A DNA stretch of 10,824 bases from an uncultured Lysobacteraceae bacterium (GCA_946886995.1 CAMPJU010000024.1:1-10824); one strand, 5' to 3'. Positions 1 through 5,912 are shown, counted from the first letter of the stretch. Numbers and translations are program-made. Notes: a model not told the origin generated them from the sequence alone.

Positions 1-877
1 GGCCGGGCCATGCGAAGACGTCGTCGACGACCTCGTGGCGCCGGAACGCACGCAACGTCCCGTCCGTGCGCGCGGGCCGGTAATACTCGCGGCGCGGATG
101 GCCGTAGTCGATGAACAGCAGCGCGCCGCGCCGCAGCGGGCCCACCACCGCCTGCACCCAGTACGGCAGTTGCGGCAGCAGTTCCGACCGGTAGCCGTCG
201 GCGAACGGCGCGTCGAGCTGGCGCTCGACATGGCGCACGGCCGCGGCCAGCAGCGCGTCGGCGGGTCGGTCGTCCCGCACGAACATGCCGTTCCCATCCA
301 GTGTCACGTGCTCCTCGAAGACCTCGCCGTCGCGCAGCGAGAAGCGCGGCGTCGGCAGCGCGTCGACCACCTCGTTGGCGAACACCACGCCGTCCCAGGC
401 CTGCTGGAATGGCGTGTCCGGCCAGTCGAGCAGGTCGAACAGCGGCGGCACCAGGCGCTCGCGCAGGTGCTCGCGCTGGCGCGCGCGCAGGTCGGCGCTC
501 GGCTCCAGGATGGCGTAGCGCGACGGCAGCGCATCGACCGCCATCAGTTTCTTCAGCGCGACCTCGGCGAACGCGCCACTGCCGCCACCGACCTCGAGGA
601 ACCCGGCCTCCGGACCCAGCTGCTGCAACACCGGCGCGACGGCATCCGCGACGCAGGCGGCGAACAACGGCCCGAGCTCCGGCGCGGTGACGAAATCGCC
701 GGCGGCACCGAACTTGGTCGCGCCGGCGCTGTAGTAGCCCAGCCCGGGTGCGTACAGCGCCAGTTCCATGAACCGCGAGAACGGGATCGCACCACCGGAG
801 ACCCGGATCTCCTCGCCGATCACGTCGGCCAGGCGCGCGCTGTGCTCGCGCGCCGCGACGTCGGGCTCAGCCGCCAT
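1..877 (-). CDS. MidA/NDUFAF7-type class I SAM-dependent methyltransferase (partial, C-terminus beyond window)
   Basis: The minus strand reads open from the ATG at 877 to the window edge, giving 292 codons with the C-terminus missing. The family (COG1565, DUF185, Methyltransf_28) includes mitochondrial NDUFAF7, which methylates an arginine in complex I; the bacterial substrate is unsettled. Visible marks are GYYS near residue 47, GDFVTAPE at about 60-67, the SAM-binding motif I FLEVGGGSG at about 93-101, and FANEVVDALP further on. Family members are usually about 380-400 residues, so roughly a quarter is missing. The ATG lies 11 bases inside the end of the PTPS-like gene upstream, so translation is probably coupled. 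That start gives a normal N-terminus leading into the family's 'PFxRFMELALYAPGxGYY' region. I am confident of the family but not of the target. The neighbouring pterin genes make a small-molecule substrate conceivable, with no direct support. Confidence 0.9.
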   Translation of the reverse strand, partial: MAAEPDVAAREHSARLADVIGEEIRVSGGAIPFSRFMELALYAPGLGYYSAGATKFGAAGDFVTAPELGPLFAACVADAVAPVLQQLGPEAGFLEVGGGSGAFAEVALKKLMAVDALPSRYAILEPSADLRARQREHLRERLVPPLFDLLDWPDTPFQQAWDGVVFANEVVDALPTPRFSLRDGEVFEEHVTLDGNGMFVRDDRPADALLAAAVRHVERQLDAPFADGYRSELLPQLPYWVQAVVGPLRRGALLFIDYGHPRREYYRPARTDGTLRAFRRHEVVDDVFAWPG

Positions 878-1382
878 CGCGCACCGCCTGCCAGCGTCGG
901 CTCGCGTCCTGTCCCGGGCCCGAGGCGACCGAAACCTCCATCGCCTCGATGCCGTGCGCCGCAATCGCCGCCCCGTCGCCCAGCAGCCGCCCGAGCAGGT
1001 AGCCGGCCAGTTCCTCAAGCGTGATGTTGGCGACCGGCAGCACCAGCACGTCGCCACGCAGGAACGGGATGCGCTCGTCGCCGAACACGGCCACCACCGC
1101 GTCGCCGTCCGTCTCGATCGACAGCAACGGCGAGCGTCCGGGCAGCAGGAAGTACTCGTTGAGCTCGCGGCAAAGCGCCACGACCTCGCGCTTGTAGATG
1201 CCGTAGTCGAAGCACAGCCCGTTGTCGCCGACGCGGGCGTGCAGCGTCACCGCGACCTTGAAGTTGTGCCCGTGCAGGCGTTCGCGCTCGCCGGGGCCGA
1301 AGATCGTGAAGTGGCCGGCGGAGAACTTCATGTTCTCCTTGTCCAGCCGGATCACCACGCCGTCGCCCATGCCCTGGCTCAT
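867..1382 (-). CDS. divergent 6-pyruvoyl/6-carboxy-tetrahydropterin synthase-like protein (PTPS/QueD family)
   Basis: 171 residues. The PTPS fold is recognised by FSAGHF (H24) and LHGHNF (H37, H39), which together form the zinc-binding His triad, by CFDYGIYK where QueD has DFxxLK, and by NITLEELA (119-126) matching the family's NxTxExLA. Canonical QueD makes 6-carboxytetrahydropterin for queuosine, and eukaryotic PTPS makes pyruvoyltetrahydropterin for BH4. Here the residue four before HGH, Cys27 in E. coli QueD, is Arg33. The usual LDHH (catalytic Asp-His) is LNEY at 74-77. The E-T near the C-terminus is not evident. The protein is about 50 residues longer than QueD, mainly from an insertion at about 80-117. 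I recall a large bacterial PTPS-like subfamily with these features, so this is probably a subfamily trait rather than decay. Start choice: the ATG at 1382 overlaps the SDR stop as ATGA; an internal ATG at 1370 is also possible. Family is well supported; a QueD reaction is doubtful. Confidence 0.85.
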   Translation of the reverse strand: MSQGMGDGVVIRLDKENMKFSAGHFTIFGPGERERLHGHNFKVAVTLHARVGDNGLCFDYGIYKREVVALCRELNEYFLLPGRSPLLSIETDGDAVVAVFGDERIPFLRGDVLVLPVANITLEELAGYLLGRLLGDGAAIAAHGIEAMEVSVASGPGQDASRRWQAVRDGG

Positions 1383-2107
1383 GCGCCGATGTCGCCCAGG
1401 AAGGGCCGCATCAGGATCTCCTCGACCACCGTGCGCGGCGACATGGCGTGCGCCGCCCACGCCATCTCCGCGACGTCGGCGGCCGGCATCAGCCGCTCCG
1501 GCGGCAGGTCCGCACCTTCCCACGATGCGGTCAGGGTGGCGCCCGGCAGCAGCGACACGACGCGGATGCCATGGGGCTTCATCTCCTCGCGCAGGGTGCG
1601 CGAGAAGCCATGCAGCGCGTGCTTGGCGATGCAGTACGACCCGCCGTCCGGGTACGCCATGATCGACGCGGTGCTGCACACGTTGACGATCGTGCCCGAC
1701 CCGCGCGCCATCATGCCCGGCAGCAACGCGCGGGTGATGCGATAGGCACTGAACAGGTTGGCCGCGAGCATCCGCTCGAGCGCGGATTCGTCCTCGTCGT
1801 GCAGCTGGCCGGGGACGAAAGCACCGGCGTTGTTCACCAGCACGTCGGGCGTTCCCACCAGCTCACGCACGTTCGCCGCCAGCGCGTCGACGTCCGCAGC
1901 GCGCGTCATGTCGCATTGGAACGCCTGGAGGCCCGGCGTCGCCGACCGCGCCTTCTCGAGTCCGCCGGGGTCGCGCGCGCACACGATCGTCGTGAATCCC
2001 CCGGCATGGAACCGCTGCGCGATCGCCAGTCCGATGCCCTTCGATCCGCCCGTGACCAGGATCGACCCTGGCGCGTTGGAACCTTCCGTTTGACTGCCTG
2101 CTGCCAT
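1379..2107 (-). CDS. short-chain dehydrogenase/reductase (classical SDR, probably NADP(H)-dependent)
   Basis: 242 residues with a complete classical SDR layout. The glycine-rich nucleotide motif TGGSKGIG is at 19-26 and NNAG at 92-95. The catalytic tetrad is N117, S145, Y158 and K162 (YxxxK, with Ser 13 residues before Tyr). Arg45 directly after the second beta strand (CAR) and K23 in the glycine loop favour NADP(H). The C-terminus ends in EEILMRPFLGD, an extension typical of one SDR subgroup. The motif TGxxxGIG differs from the TGxxxRxG of pteridine reductase/FolM, so it is not an obvious FolM. Its stop overlaps the start of the PTPS-like gene (ATGA), which makes sepiapterin-reductase-like work on a pterin side chain an attractive guess; sequence alone cannot fix the substrate. 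The ATG at 2107 leaves about 14 residues before the first beta strand, with only a weak AGG ahead of it. It lies 66 bases after the channel gene. Confidence 0.9.
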   Translation of the reverse strand: MAAGSQTEGSNAPGSILVTGGSKGIGLAIAQRFHAGGFTTIVCARDPGGLEKARSATPGLQAFQCDMTRAADVDALAANVRELVGTPDVLVNNAGAFVPGQLHDEDESALERMLAANLFSAYRITRALLPGMMARGSGTIVNVCSTASIMAYPDGGSYCIAKHALHGFSRTLREEMKPHGIRVVSLLPGATLTASWEGADLPPERLMPAADVAEMAWAAHAMSPRTVVEEILMRPFLGDIGA

Positions 2108-2122
2108 CTGCCTGCCGCATTG

Positions 2123-2155
2123 CCGGGATGCACGGCATTTTGCCGGATCGCCCGG
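2123..2155. other. nested inverted repeat between the channel and SDR genes
   Basis: The 66-base gap 2108-2173 holds a 5-bp inner hairpin, CGGCA (2133-2137) with TGCCG (2141-2145) around a TTT/AAA loop. An outer 5-bp pair, CCGGG (2123-2127) with CCCGG (2151-2155), encloses it. No U-run follows on the minus strand, so an intrinsic terminator is unlikely. It may be an mRNA processing or stability element, or chance in GC-rich DNA. I found no convincing promoter for the SDR gene here. Confidence 0.25.
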
Positions 2156-2173
2156 TGAGAAGGTGCGAAGGCG

Positions 2174-3424
2174 TCAGCGCGCCTGCAGCGCGTCCTTCAA
2201 CCCCGACTTGAGGTCCGCGCCGCCGGGCTGCTGGAAGATGCGCAGCCCGAATTCCGGCAGCACCGCCAGCAGGTGGTCGAAGATGTCGCCGGCCAGGTTC
2301 TCGTACGCCACCCAGTCCACGTCCGCCGAGAAGCAATAGACCTCCATCGGCAGGCCCTGCGGGGTGGGATCGAGCTGGCGGACCATCAGCGTCATGTCCT
2401 GGCGCACGCCCGGATGCGAACGCAGGTAGGCGAGGACGTAGGCGCGGAACGTCCCGAGGTTGGTCGCGCGGCGGTTGTTGACGGGATCCTTGCCGGCGGC
2501 CTCGAGTTCGGCATTGTGGGCCTCGAGTTCCTCCCGCTGCGCATCGAGGTAGTCGTCGATCAGCGCGATGCGCCGCAGGCGCTGGCGCTCGTCGTGGTCG
2601 AGGAAGAACACCGACGCCTGGTCGAGCAGCAGCGCCCGCTTGATCCGGCGCCCGCCCGCGTCGGTCATGCCGCGCCAGTTGCGGAAGCTCTCGCTGATCA
2701 GCAGGTGCGTGGGCACGGTGCTGATCGTCTTGTCCCAGTTCTGGACCTTGACGGTGTGCAGGCTCATGTCGATCACGTCGCCATCGACGCCCTGGCTCTT
2801 CATCTCGATCCAGTCGCCGACCCGCAGCATGTCGTTGCTCGACAGCTGCACGCTCGCCACCAGCGACAGCAGCGTGTCCTTGAACACCAGCAGCAGGACC
2901 GCTGTCATCGCGCCCAGGCCGGTCAGCAGCACCGTCGGCGAGCGGTTGACGAGGGCGGCCACCATCAGGATGACCGCCACCAGCCAGGCGAGGATCTTCG
3001 CGAGCTGCAGGTAGCCCTTGATCGGCCGCTCGCGCGCGTGCGGGTTGTTCCGCACGTAGATTTCGTTCAGTGCGTCGAGCAGCCGGCCCAGCGCCAGCGC
3101 GATGGCCAGTGCGATCCATGCCAGCGCCACGTTGCGGACCGCGATGTACGCCCAGTCCGGGAGGCCTCCGACGAGGCGGACGCCACCCAGCACGACCAGC
3201 GCCGGCACCACCTGCGCGAGCCGTGACAGCGCCCCGCTGCGGATGACCGCGTCGTCCCAGTGCACCGGCGACGCCTCCGCCAGCCGTGCCACCACGCGCA
3301 GCAGCACGCCGCGCACCAGCACGCCGGCCAGCCACGCGGCGAGCAGCAGCAGGGCCAGGGTGGCGATCGGCGGGAGGTCGGCGGCGAGGTCCGCCAGCGG
3401 GGCCGGCAACGCGGGAAACTCCAT
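2174..3424 (-). CDS. ybdG: YbdG/MscM-type small-conductance mechanosensitive channel (MscS superfamily)
   Basis: 416 residues, almost exactly the length of E. coli YbdG (415). An inner-membrane channel that opens under membrane tension and helps the cell survive hypo-osmotic shock. About five hydrophobic segments are visible: roughly 19-43, 68-88, 92-113, 137-157 and the pore-lining stretch at about 160-190 (GLGAMTAVLLLVFKDTLLS). The MscS beta domain follows with RVGDWIEM, VKVQNWDKTISTVP and the subgroup signature FRNWRGM...GGRRIKR. The long C-terminal cytoplasmic domain, with an acidic helical stretch EELEAHNAELEA, is characteristic of YbdG and not of MscS itself. The start at 3424 was chosen over longer in-frame extensions because it gives a family-like N-terminus, is preceded on the minus strand by TGTGGGG as a ribosome site, and lies just 17 bases after the FolB-FolK stop. 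It is probably co-transcribed with tsaD and folB-folK. Confidence 0.93.
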   Translation of the reverse strand: MEFPALPAPLADLAADLPPIATLALLLLAAWLAGVLVRGVLLRVVARLAEASPVHWDDAVIRSGALSRLAQVVPALVVLGGVRLVGGLPDWAYIAVRNVALAWIALAIALALGRLLDALNEIYVRNNPHARERPIKGYLQLAKILAWLVAVILMVAALVNRSPTVLLTGLGAMTAVLLLVFKDTLLSLVASVQLSSNDMLRVGDWIEMKSQGVDGDVIDMSLHTVKVQNWDKTISTVPTHLLISESFRNWRGMTDAGGRRIKRALLLDQASVFFLDHDERQRLRRIALIDDYLDAQREELEAHNAELEAAGKDPVNNRRATNLGTFRAYVLAYLRSHPGVRQDMTLMVRQLDPTPQGLPMEVYCFSADVDWVAYENLAGDIFDHLLAVLPEFGLRIFQQPGGADLKSGLKDALQAR

Positions 3425-3441
3425 CCCCACAGGGTAGCGCG

Positions 3442-4494
3442 CTACAGCGCGAGGTCCACCTGCGGCGGCGGTGCCTGGTGCTCCGGGTGCGAGGCCCACA
3501 ACTCGGCCATCGTCGCCTCGCGCAGCGGATCGACGAAATCCGGGGCCAGGTCGGCCATCGGCTTGAGCACGAACGCGTAGCGCAACTCCGGGCGCGGCAA
3601 CTGCAGCATCCCGACGTCGAGCACCAGGCTGCCGAAATACACGATGTCGATGTCCAGCGGGCGGTCGCTGTAGTCCTTGTCGCGGCTGTCGCGGCCGTGG
3701 TCCTCCTCCAGCCGGTGCAGCCAGCGGTGCAGCGCGAACGGATCGGTGTCGCACTCGATCCGGGCGACGGCGTTGAGGAAGTCGGGCCCGTCGAAGCCGA
3801 CGGATCGCGTGCGGTAGACCGGCGACACCGAGACCTCGCCGAACCGCTCGCGCAGCGCCGCGACGGCGGCACGGAGGTTGCGCTCCGGGTCGACGTTGCT
3901 GCCCAGGCTCAGGTAGGTCTCGCGACCGACACGCAGCCTGGCGCGGAAGCGCGATGCGAGCGCGTGCGGATCACTGGCGGGCGTGGCGGCGTGGGGCACG
4001 TCGACCACCGGCGTCGCCTCCGGTCGGGCGCTGGCGGAAGTCAGCGGCTCCGGTGCCGCCAGCTGCGGCTGCGCGCCATCTGCGGCATCCGCGGTGGCGT
4101 CCCTCTTGTCGTCGTTGTCGTTGTCCTCGTCCTCGTCGTCCGGATGCCGCTCGCGCTTGATCACCACGCCGACCGCGCGCGCGCCCGGCAATGCGCCCGG
4201 CTTGGTGAGCTTCAGGCGCACCTTGCGCACCCCGAACTCCTCCAGCAGGAGCGCGGCGCAACGTTCGGCCAGGGTCTCGACCAGCTTCACCTGCGTCTGC
4301 GCGACGAACGCGACCAGCCGCTTGCCGATCGCCTCGTAGTCGTGCGCGTCGGCGATCGCATCGGTCGCCGCGGGAACCCGGTTGTCGAAGGACAGCTCGA
4401 CGTCCAGGACCAGCGCCTGGCGCACGCGCCGCTCCCAGTCGTGGATGCCGATGACGGCCTCGACCGCCAACCCCTCGATGAAGACCTTGTCCAT
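3442..4494 (-). CDS. folB: fused dihydroneopterin aldolase (FolB) - HPPK-like (FolK) protein with acidic linker
   Basis: One uninterrupted 350-residue frame holds two folate enzymes. FolB spans about 1-116 and converts dihydroneopterin to 6-hydroxymethyl-dihydropterin. It keeps E21 (DWE), Y53, E73 and the catalytic Lys in KLTKPGA (K98). Residues 117-192 are a linker: an Asp/Glu/Asn run at 119-129, then Ala/Pro-rich sequence. The FolK-type domain spans 193-350 (pyrophosphoryl transfer from ATP to the same pterin). It has GSN (198-200), PVYRTRSVG, FLNAV, R268 and R278, and the magnesium-binding D281 and D283 in LDIDI. The usual PHP motif is PRP (300-302), so the ATP-contacting His is Arg301. 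Separate FolB and FolK are about 120 and 160 residues; fusions are known, e.g. SulD of Streptococcus pneumoniae. It starts 4 bases after tsaD. In Pseudomonas, folB and an HPPK-like gene lie in this same neighbourhood (recollection), suggesting the FolK half is a paralog and the main folK lies elsewhere. An internal GTG start is possible. Confidence 0.92.
   Translation of the reverse strand: MDKVFIEGLAVEAVIGIHDWERRVRQALVLDVELSFDNRVPAATDAIADAHDYEAIGKRLVAFVAQTQVKLVETLAERCAALLLEEFGVRKVRLKLTKPGALPGARAVGVVIKRERHPDDEDEDNDNDDKRDATADAADGAQPQLAAPEPLTSASARPEATPVVDVPHAATPASDPHALASRFRARLRVGRETYLSLGSNVDPERNLRAAVAALRERFGEVSVSPVYRTRSVGFDGPDFLNAVARIECDTDPFALHRWLHRLEEDHGRDSRDKDYSDRPLDIDIVYFGSLVLDVGMLQLPRPELRYAFVLKPMADLAPDFVDPLREATMAELWASHPEHQAPPPQVDLAL
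4008..4021 (-). promoter_or_regulatory. candidate internal ribosome binding site and GTG start for a stand-alone FolK-like protein
   Basis: Inside the linker the minus strand has GGAGG at 4021-4017, then 8 bases, then an in-frame GTG at 4008-4006 (Val163). Initiation there would give a 188-residue protein carrying the whole FolK-like domain with about 30 extra N-terminal residues. Spacing and strength resemble a real ribosome site, but GGAGG is not rare in GC-rich coding DNA. No nearer ATG or GTG lies between the linker and the domain. Confidence 0.3.
4108..4140 (-). repeat. imperfect trinucleotide repeat (GAC/GAG/AAC)11 encoding an acidic run
   Basis: Eleven consecutive triplets on the minus strand are GAC, GAG or AAC (GTC, CTC or GTT on the plus strand). 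They encode residues 119-129 of the fused FolB-FolK protein as alternating Asp, Glu and Asn. This is microsatellite-like DNA and could vary in copy number between strains. It sits exactly where the FolB domain ends, so it may mark the site of the gene fusion. Confidence 0.75.
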
Positions 4495-4498
4495 CGGC

Positions 4499-5527
4499 CT
4501 ACGTTACCTGCGGCAGGGTCGCCATGTCCCAGCGCGGGACCACCCGGACCGACGCGTCGTCGCGCTGCCCGGCCGCCAGCCGCAGGGCCCCGGCGAACGC
4601 GATCATGGCGCCGTTGTCGGTGCACAGCGCCGGGCGCGGGAAGCACGCCCGCCCCCCGCGCTCCGTGGCCATCTCCTGCAGCCGCTGGCGCAGGCGGCGG
4701 TTCGCGCCCACGCCGCCGGCGATCACCAGGGTGCTGCAGCCGGCCGCGTCCAGCGCGCGGCCGCACTTGATGGCCAGGGTGTCGACCACGGCGTCCTCGA
4801 AGCCGCGCGCGATATCGGCACGGGTCGCGTCCGACTGGTCGCTGTCGCGCCAGGCCAGCAACACCTGGGTCTTCAGGCCGCTGAAGCTGAAATCCAGCCC
4901 GGGCCGGTCGGTCATCGGCCGCGAGAAGCGGAAGGCGCCGGGCGTTCCCTCCTGCGCGAGCGCGGCCAGTTGCGGGCCGCCGGGATAGGGGAGCCCCATG
5001 AGCTTGGCGGTCTTGTCGAAGGCCTCGCCGGCGGCGTCGTCCAGGGTCTCGCCCAGCAGGCGGTAGTCGCCGATCCCGTCCACCGCCACCAGCTGGGTGT
5101 GCCCGCCGGACACCAGCAATGCCACGAACGGCGGCGCCAGGTCGGGGTCCTCCAGCAGCGGCGCCAGCAGGTGGCCCTCCATGTGGTGCACGCCGATCGC
5201 CGGAACGCCGAGGCCCCAGGCCAGGGCCCGGGCCACGCCCGCGCCCACCAGCAGCGCGCCGACCAGCCCCGGGCCGGCGGTGTACGCCACGCCGTCCAGG
5301 TCGCCGACCGCCAGGCCGGCCTCGGCCAGGGTCTGCCGGACCAGGGGCAGCAGCTTGCGCACGTGGTCGCGGCTGGCCAGCTCCGGCACGACCCCGCCGT
5401 ACTCGGCATGCAGTTCCACCTGGCTGTAGACGGCGTGGGCACGCAGGCCGTCGGCACCGGGCCGGGCCGTGTCGTACACGGCCACGCCGGTCTCGTCGCA
5501 GGAGGTCTCGATGCCGAGGACGATCAT
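4499..5527 (-). CDS. tsaD: tRNA N6-adenosine threonylcarbamoyltransferase TsaD
   Basis: 342 residues (E. coli TsaD has 337). It transfers the threonylcarbamoyl group from threonylcarbamoyl-AMP to A37 of ANN-decoding tRNAs, acting with TsaB and TsaE in the cytoplasm; it is essential in most bacteria. Seen here: the ASKHA opening GIETSCDET (5-13), [11 protein letters not shown] (82-92), the metal-binding HHMEGH with H115 and H119, [18 protein letters not shown] and GGVGANRRL. The ATG at 5527 gives the universal [13 protein letters not shown] beginning. An in-frame ATG at 5566 would add 13 residues and lies inside the proposed promoter, so I reject it. The gene diverges from rpsU across 89 bases, as in many gammaproteobacteria, and is probably the first gene of the tsaD-folBK-ybdG operon. 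Confidence 0.97.
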   Translation of the reverse strand: MIVLGIETSCDETGVAVYDTARPGADGLRAHAVYSQVELHAEYGGVVPELASRDHVRKLLPLVRQTLAEAGLAVGDLDGVAYTAGPGLVGALLVGAGVARALAWGLGVPAIGVHHMEGHLLAPLLEDPDLAPPFVALLVSGGHTQLVAVDGIGDYRLLGETLDDAAGEAFDKTAKLMGLPYPGGPQLAALAQEGTPGAFRFSRPMTDRPGLDFSFSGLKTQVLLAWRDSDQSDATRADIARGFEDAVVDTLAIKCGRALDAAGCSTLVIAGGVGANRRLRQRLQEMATERGGRACFPRPALCTDNGAMIAFAGALRLAAGQRDDASVRVVPRWDMATLPQVT

Positions 5528-5536
5528 GGGCCCGTC

Positions 5537-5566
5537 TTGCCAGCAGGCTGGAGGACCCTTTATCAT
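5537..5566 (+). promoter_or_regulatory. sigma70-like promoter of rpsU (TTGCCA - 18 bp - TATCAT)
   Basis: TTGCCA (5537-5542) and TATCAT (5561-5566) each match the sigma70 -35 and -10 consensus in five of six bases and are separated by 18 bases. Transcription would begin near 5572-5575, leaving a leader of about 45 bases before the rpsU ATG at 5617. It is the most AT-rich spot in the divergent gap, and its position is what a ribosomal-protein gene needs. Confidence 0.6.
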
Positions 5567-5567
5567 A
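5562..5567 (-). promoter_or_regulatory. candidate sigma70 -10 element for tsaD (TATGAT)
   Basis: On the minus strand TATGAT (5567-5562) matches the -10 consensus in five of six bases and would start transcription roughly 30 bases before the tsaD ATG. No good -35 hexamer lies 16-18 bases upstream. It overlaps the rpsU -10 almost completely, so one symmetric element may serve both directions. Confidence 0.4.
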
Positions 5568-5616
5568 CGCGGCTCGCCCGGCCGGTCCGGGTCATATCCG
5601 TCACCCGAGATACTGT

Positions 5617-5832
5617 ATGCCCAGCGTCAAAGTCCGCGAAAACGAGCCTTTCGAGTTTGCCCTCCGCCGCTTCAAGCGCACCTGCGAAAAGGCCGGCGTC
5701 CTCGCCGAGACCCGCAAGCGCGAGTTCTACGAGAAGCCGACGCAGGAGCGCAAGCGCAAGGCCGCCGCCGCGGTGAAGCGCCAGGCCCGCCGCACCTCGC
5801 GCGACGTGACCAAGCGCCAGCGCCTGTACTGA
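5617..5832 (+). CDS. rpsU: small ribosomal subunit protein bS21
   Basis: 71 residues, the same length as E. coli bS21 and nearly colinear with it: the N-terminal [16 protein letters not shown], then [16 protein letters not shown] and a Lys/Arg-rich tail ending RLY. The protein binds the 30S platform near the 3' end of 16S rRNA and affects initiation. The ATG at 5617 gives the canonical [12 protein letters not shown] start; a short GAGA about 8 bases upstream is a weak ribosome site. It is the first gene of the rightward cluster and is followed by a strong terminator, so it can be expressed at a higher level than the downstream genes. Confidence 0.98.
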   Translation: MPSVKVRENEPFEFALRRFKRTCEKAGVLAETRKREFYEKPTQERKRKAAAAVKRQARRTSRDVTKRQRLY

Positions 5833-5834
5833 TC

Positions 5835-5855
5835 GCCGCGGTCGCGACCCGCGGC
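5835..5855 (+). other. GC-rich hairpin immediately after rpsU
   Basis: A perfect 7-bp stem, GCCGCGG (5835-5841) with CCGCGGC (5849-5855), encloses a 7-base loop. It starts three bases after the rpsU stop codon and lies upstream of the intrinsic terminator. It lacks a U-run, so by itself it is more likely to protect the rpsU 3' end or to slow polymerase than to terminate. Confidence 0.45.
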
Positions 5856-5881
5856 CGGCGACAAGCAGCACGCGTGAAGAG

Positions 5882-5912
5882 GAAGCCGGCCCAGCGCCGG
5901 CTTCTTTCGTTT
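5882..5912 (+). terminator. intrinsic terminator/attenuator between rpsU and yqeY
   Basis: A perfect 9-bp stem, GAAGCCGGC (5882-5890) with GCCGGCTTC (5896-5904), has a 5-base loop CCAGC and is followed by TTTCGTTT (5905-5912). This is a textbook Rho-independent terminator 49 bases after rpsU. No clear promoter is visible between it and yqeY (start 5942). Partial read-through is therefore the likely way the downstream genes are expressed, like the terminator between rpsU and dnaG in E. coli. Confidence 0.88.

Noticed and set aside
35..1024. A 329-codon plus-strand frame across the first kilobase.
   Set aside because: The minus strand here encodes the MidA-type methyltransferase with clear motifs, and the plus translation resembles no protein family.
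1383..1679. Extension of the PTPS-like gene to an in-frame ATG at 1679.
   Set aside because: The extra 99 residues overlap the SDR gene and look like shadow sequence; the ATG at 1382 forms a standard ATGA overlap.
2123..2155. The inverted repeat as an intrinsic terminator after the channel gene.
   Set aside because: The stems are short and interrupted, and no U-rich tail follows on the minus strand.
3425..3754. Extension of the channel gene beyond 3424.
   Set aside because: The extension overlaps the FolK-type coding region; the ATG at 3424 has a TGTGGGG ribosome site and gives the YbdG length.
1863..3872. A 669-codon minus-strand frame across the SDR, channel and FolK regions.
   Set aside because: It is out of frame with all three recognised genes and consists of Arg/Ala/Gly/Pro shadow sequence.
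3286..4770. A 494-codon plus-strand frame antisense to folB-folK and part of tsaD.
   Set aside because: The minus strand has unambiguous FolB, FolK-type and TsaD motifs. The Val-rich run in the plus frame is the antisense of the acidic repeat.
5528..5566. Upstream tsaD start at 5566.
   Set aside because: It adds 13 residues absent from the family and places the start codon inside the proposed -10 element.
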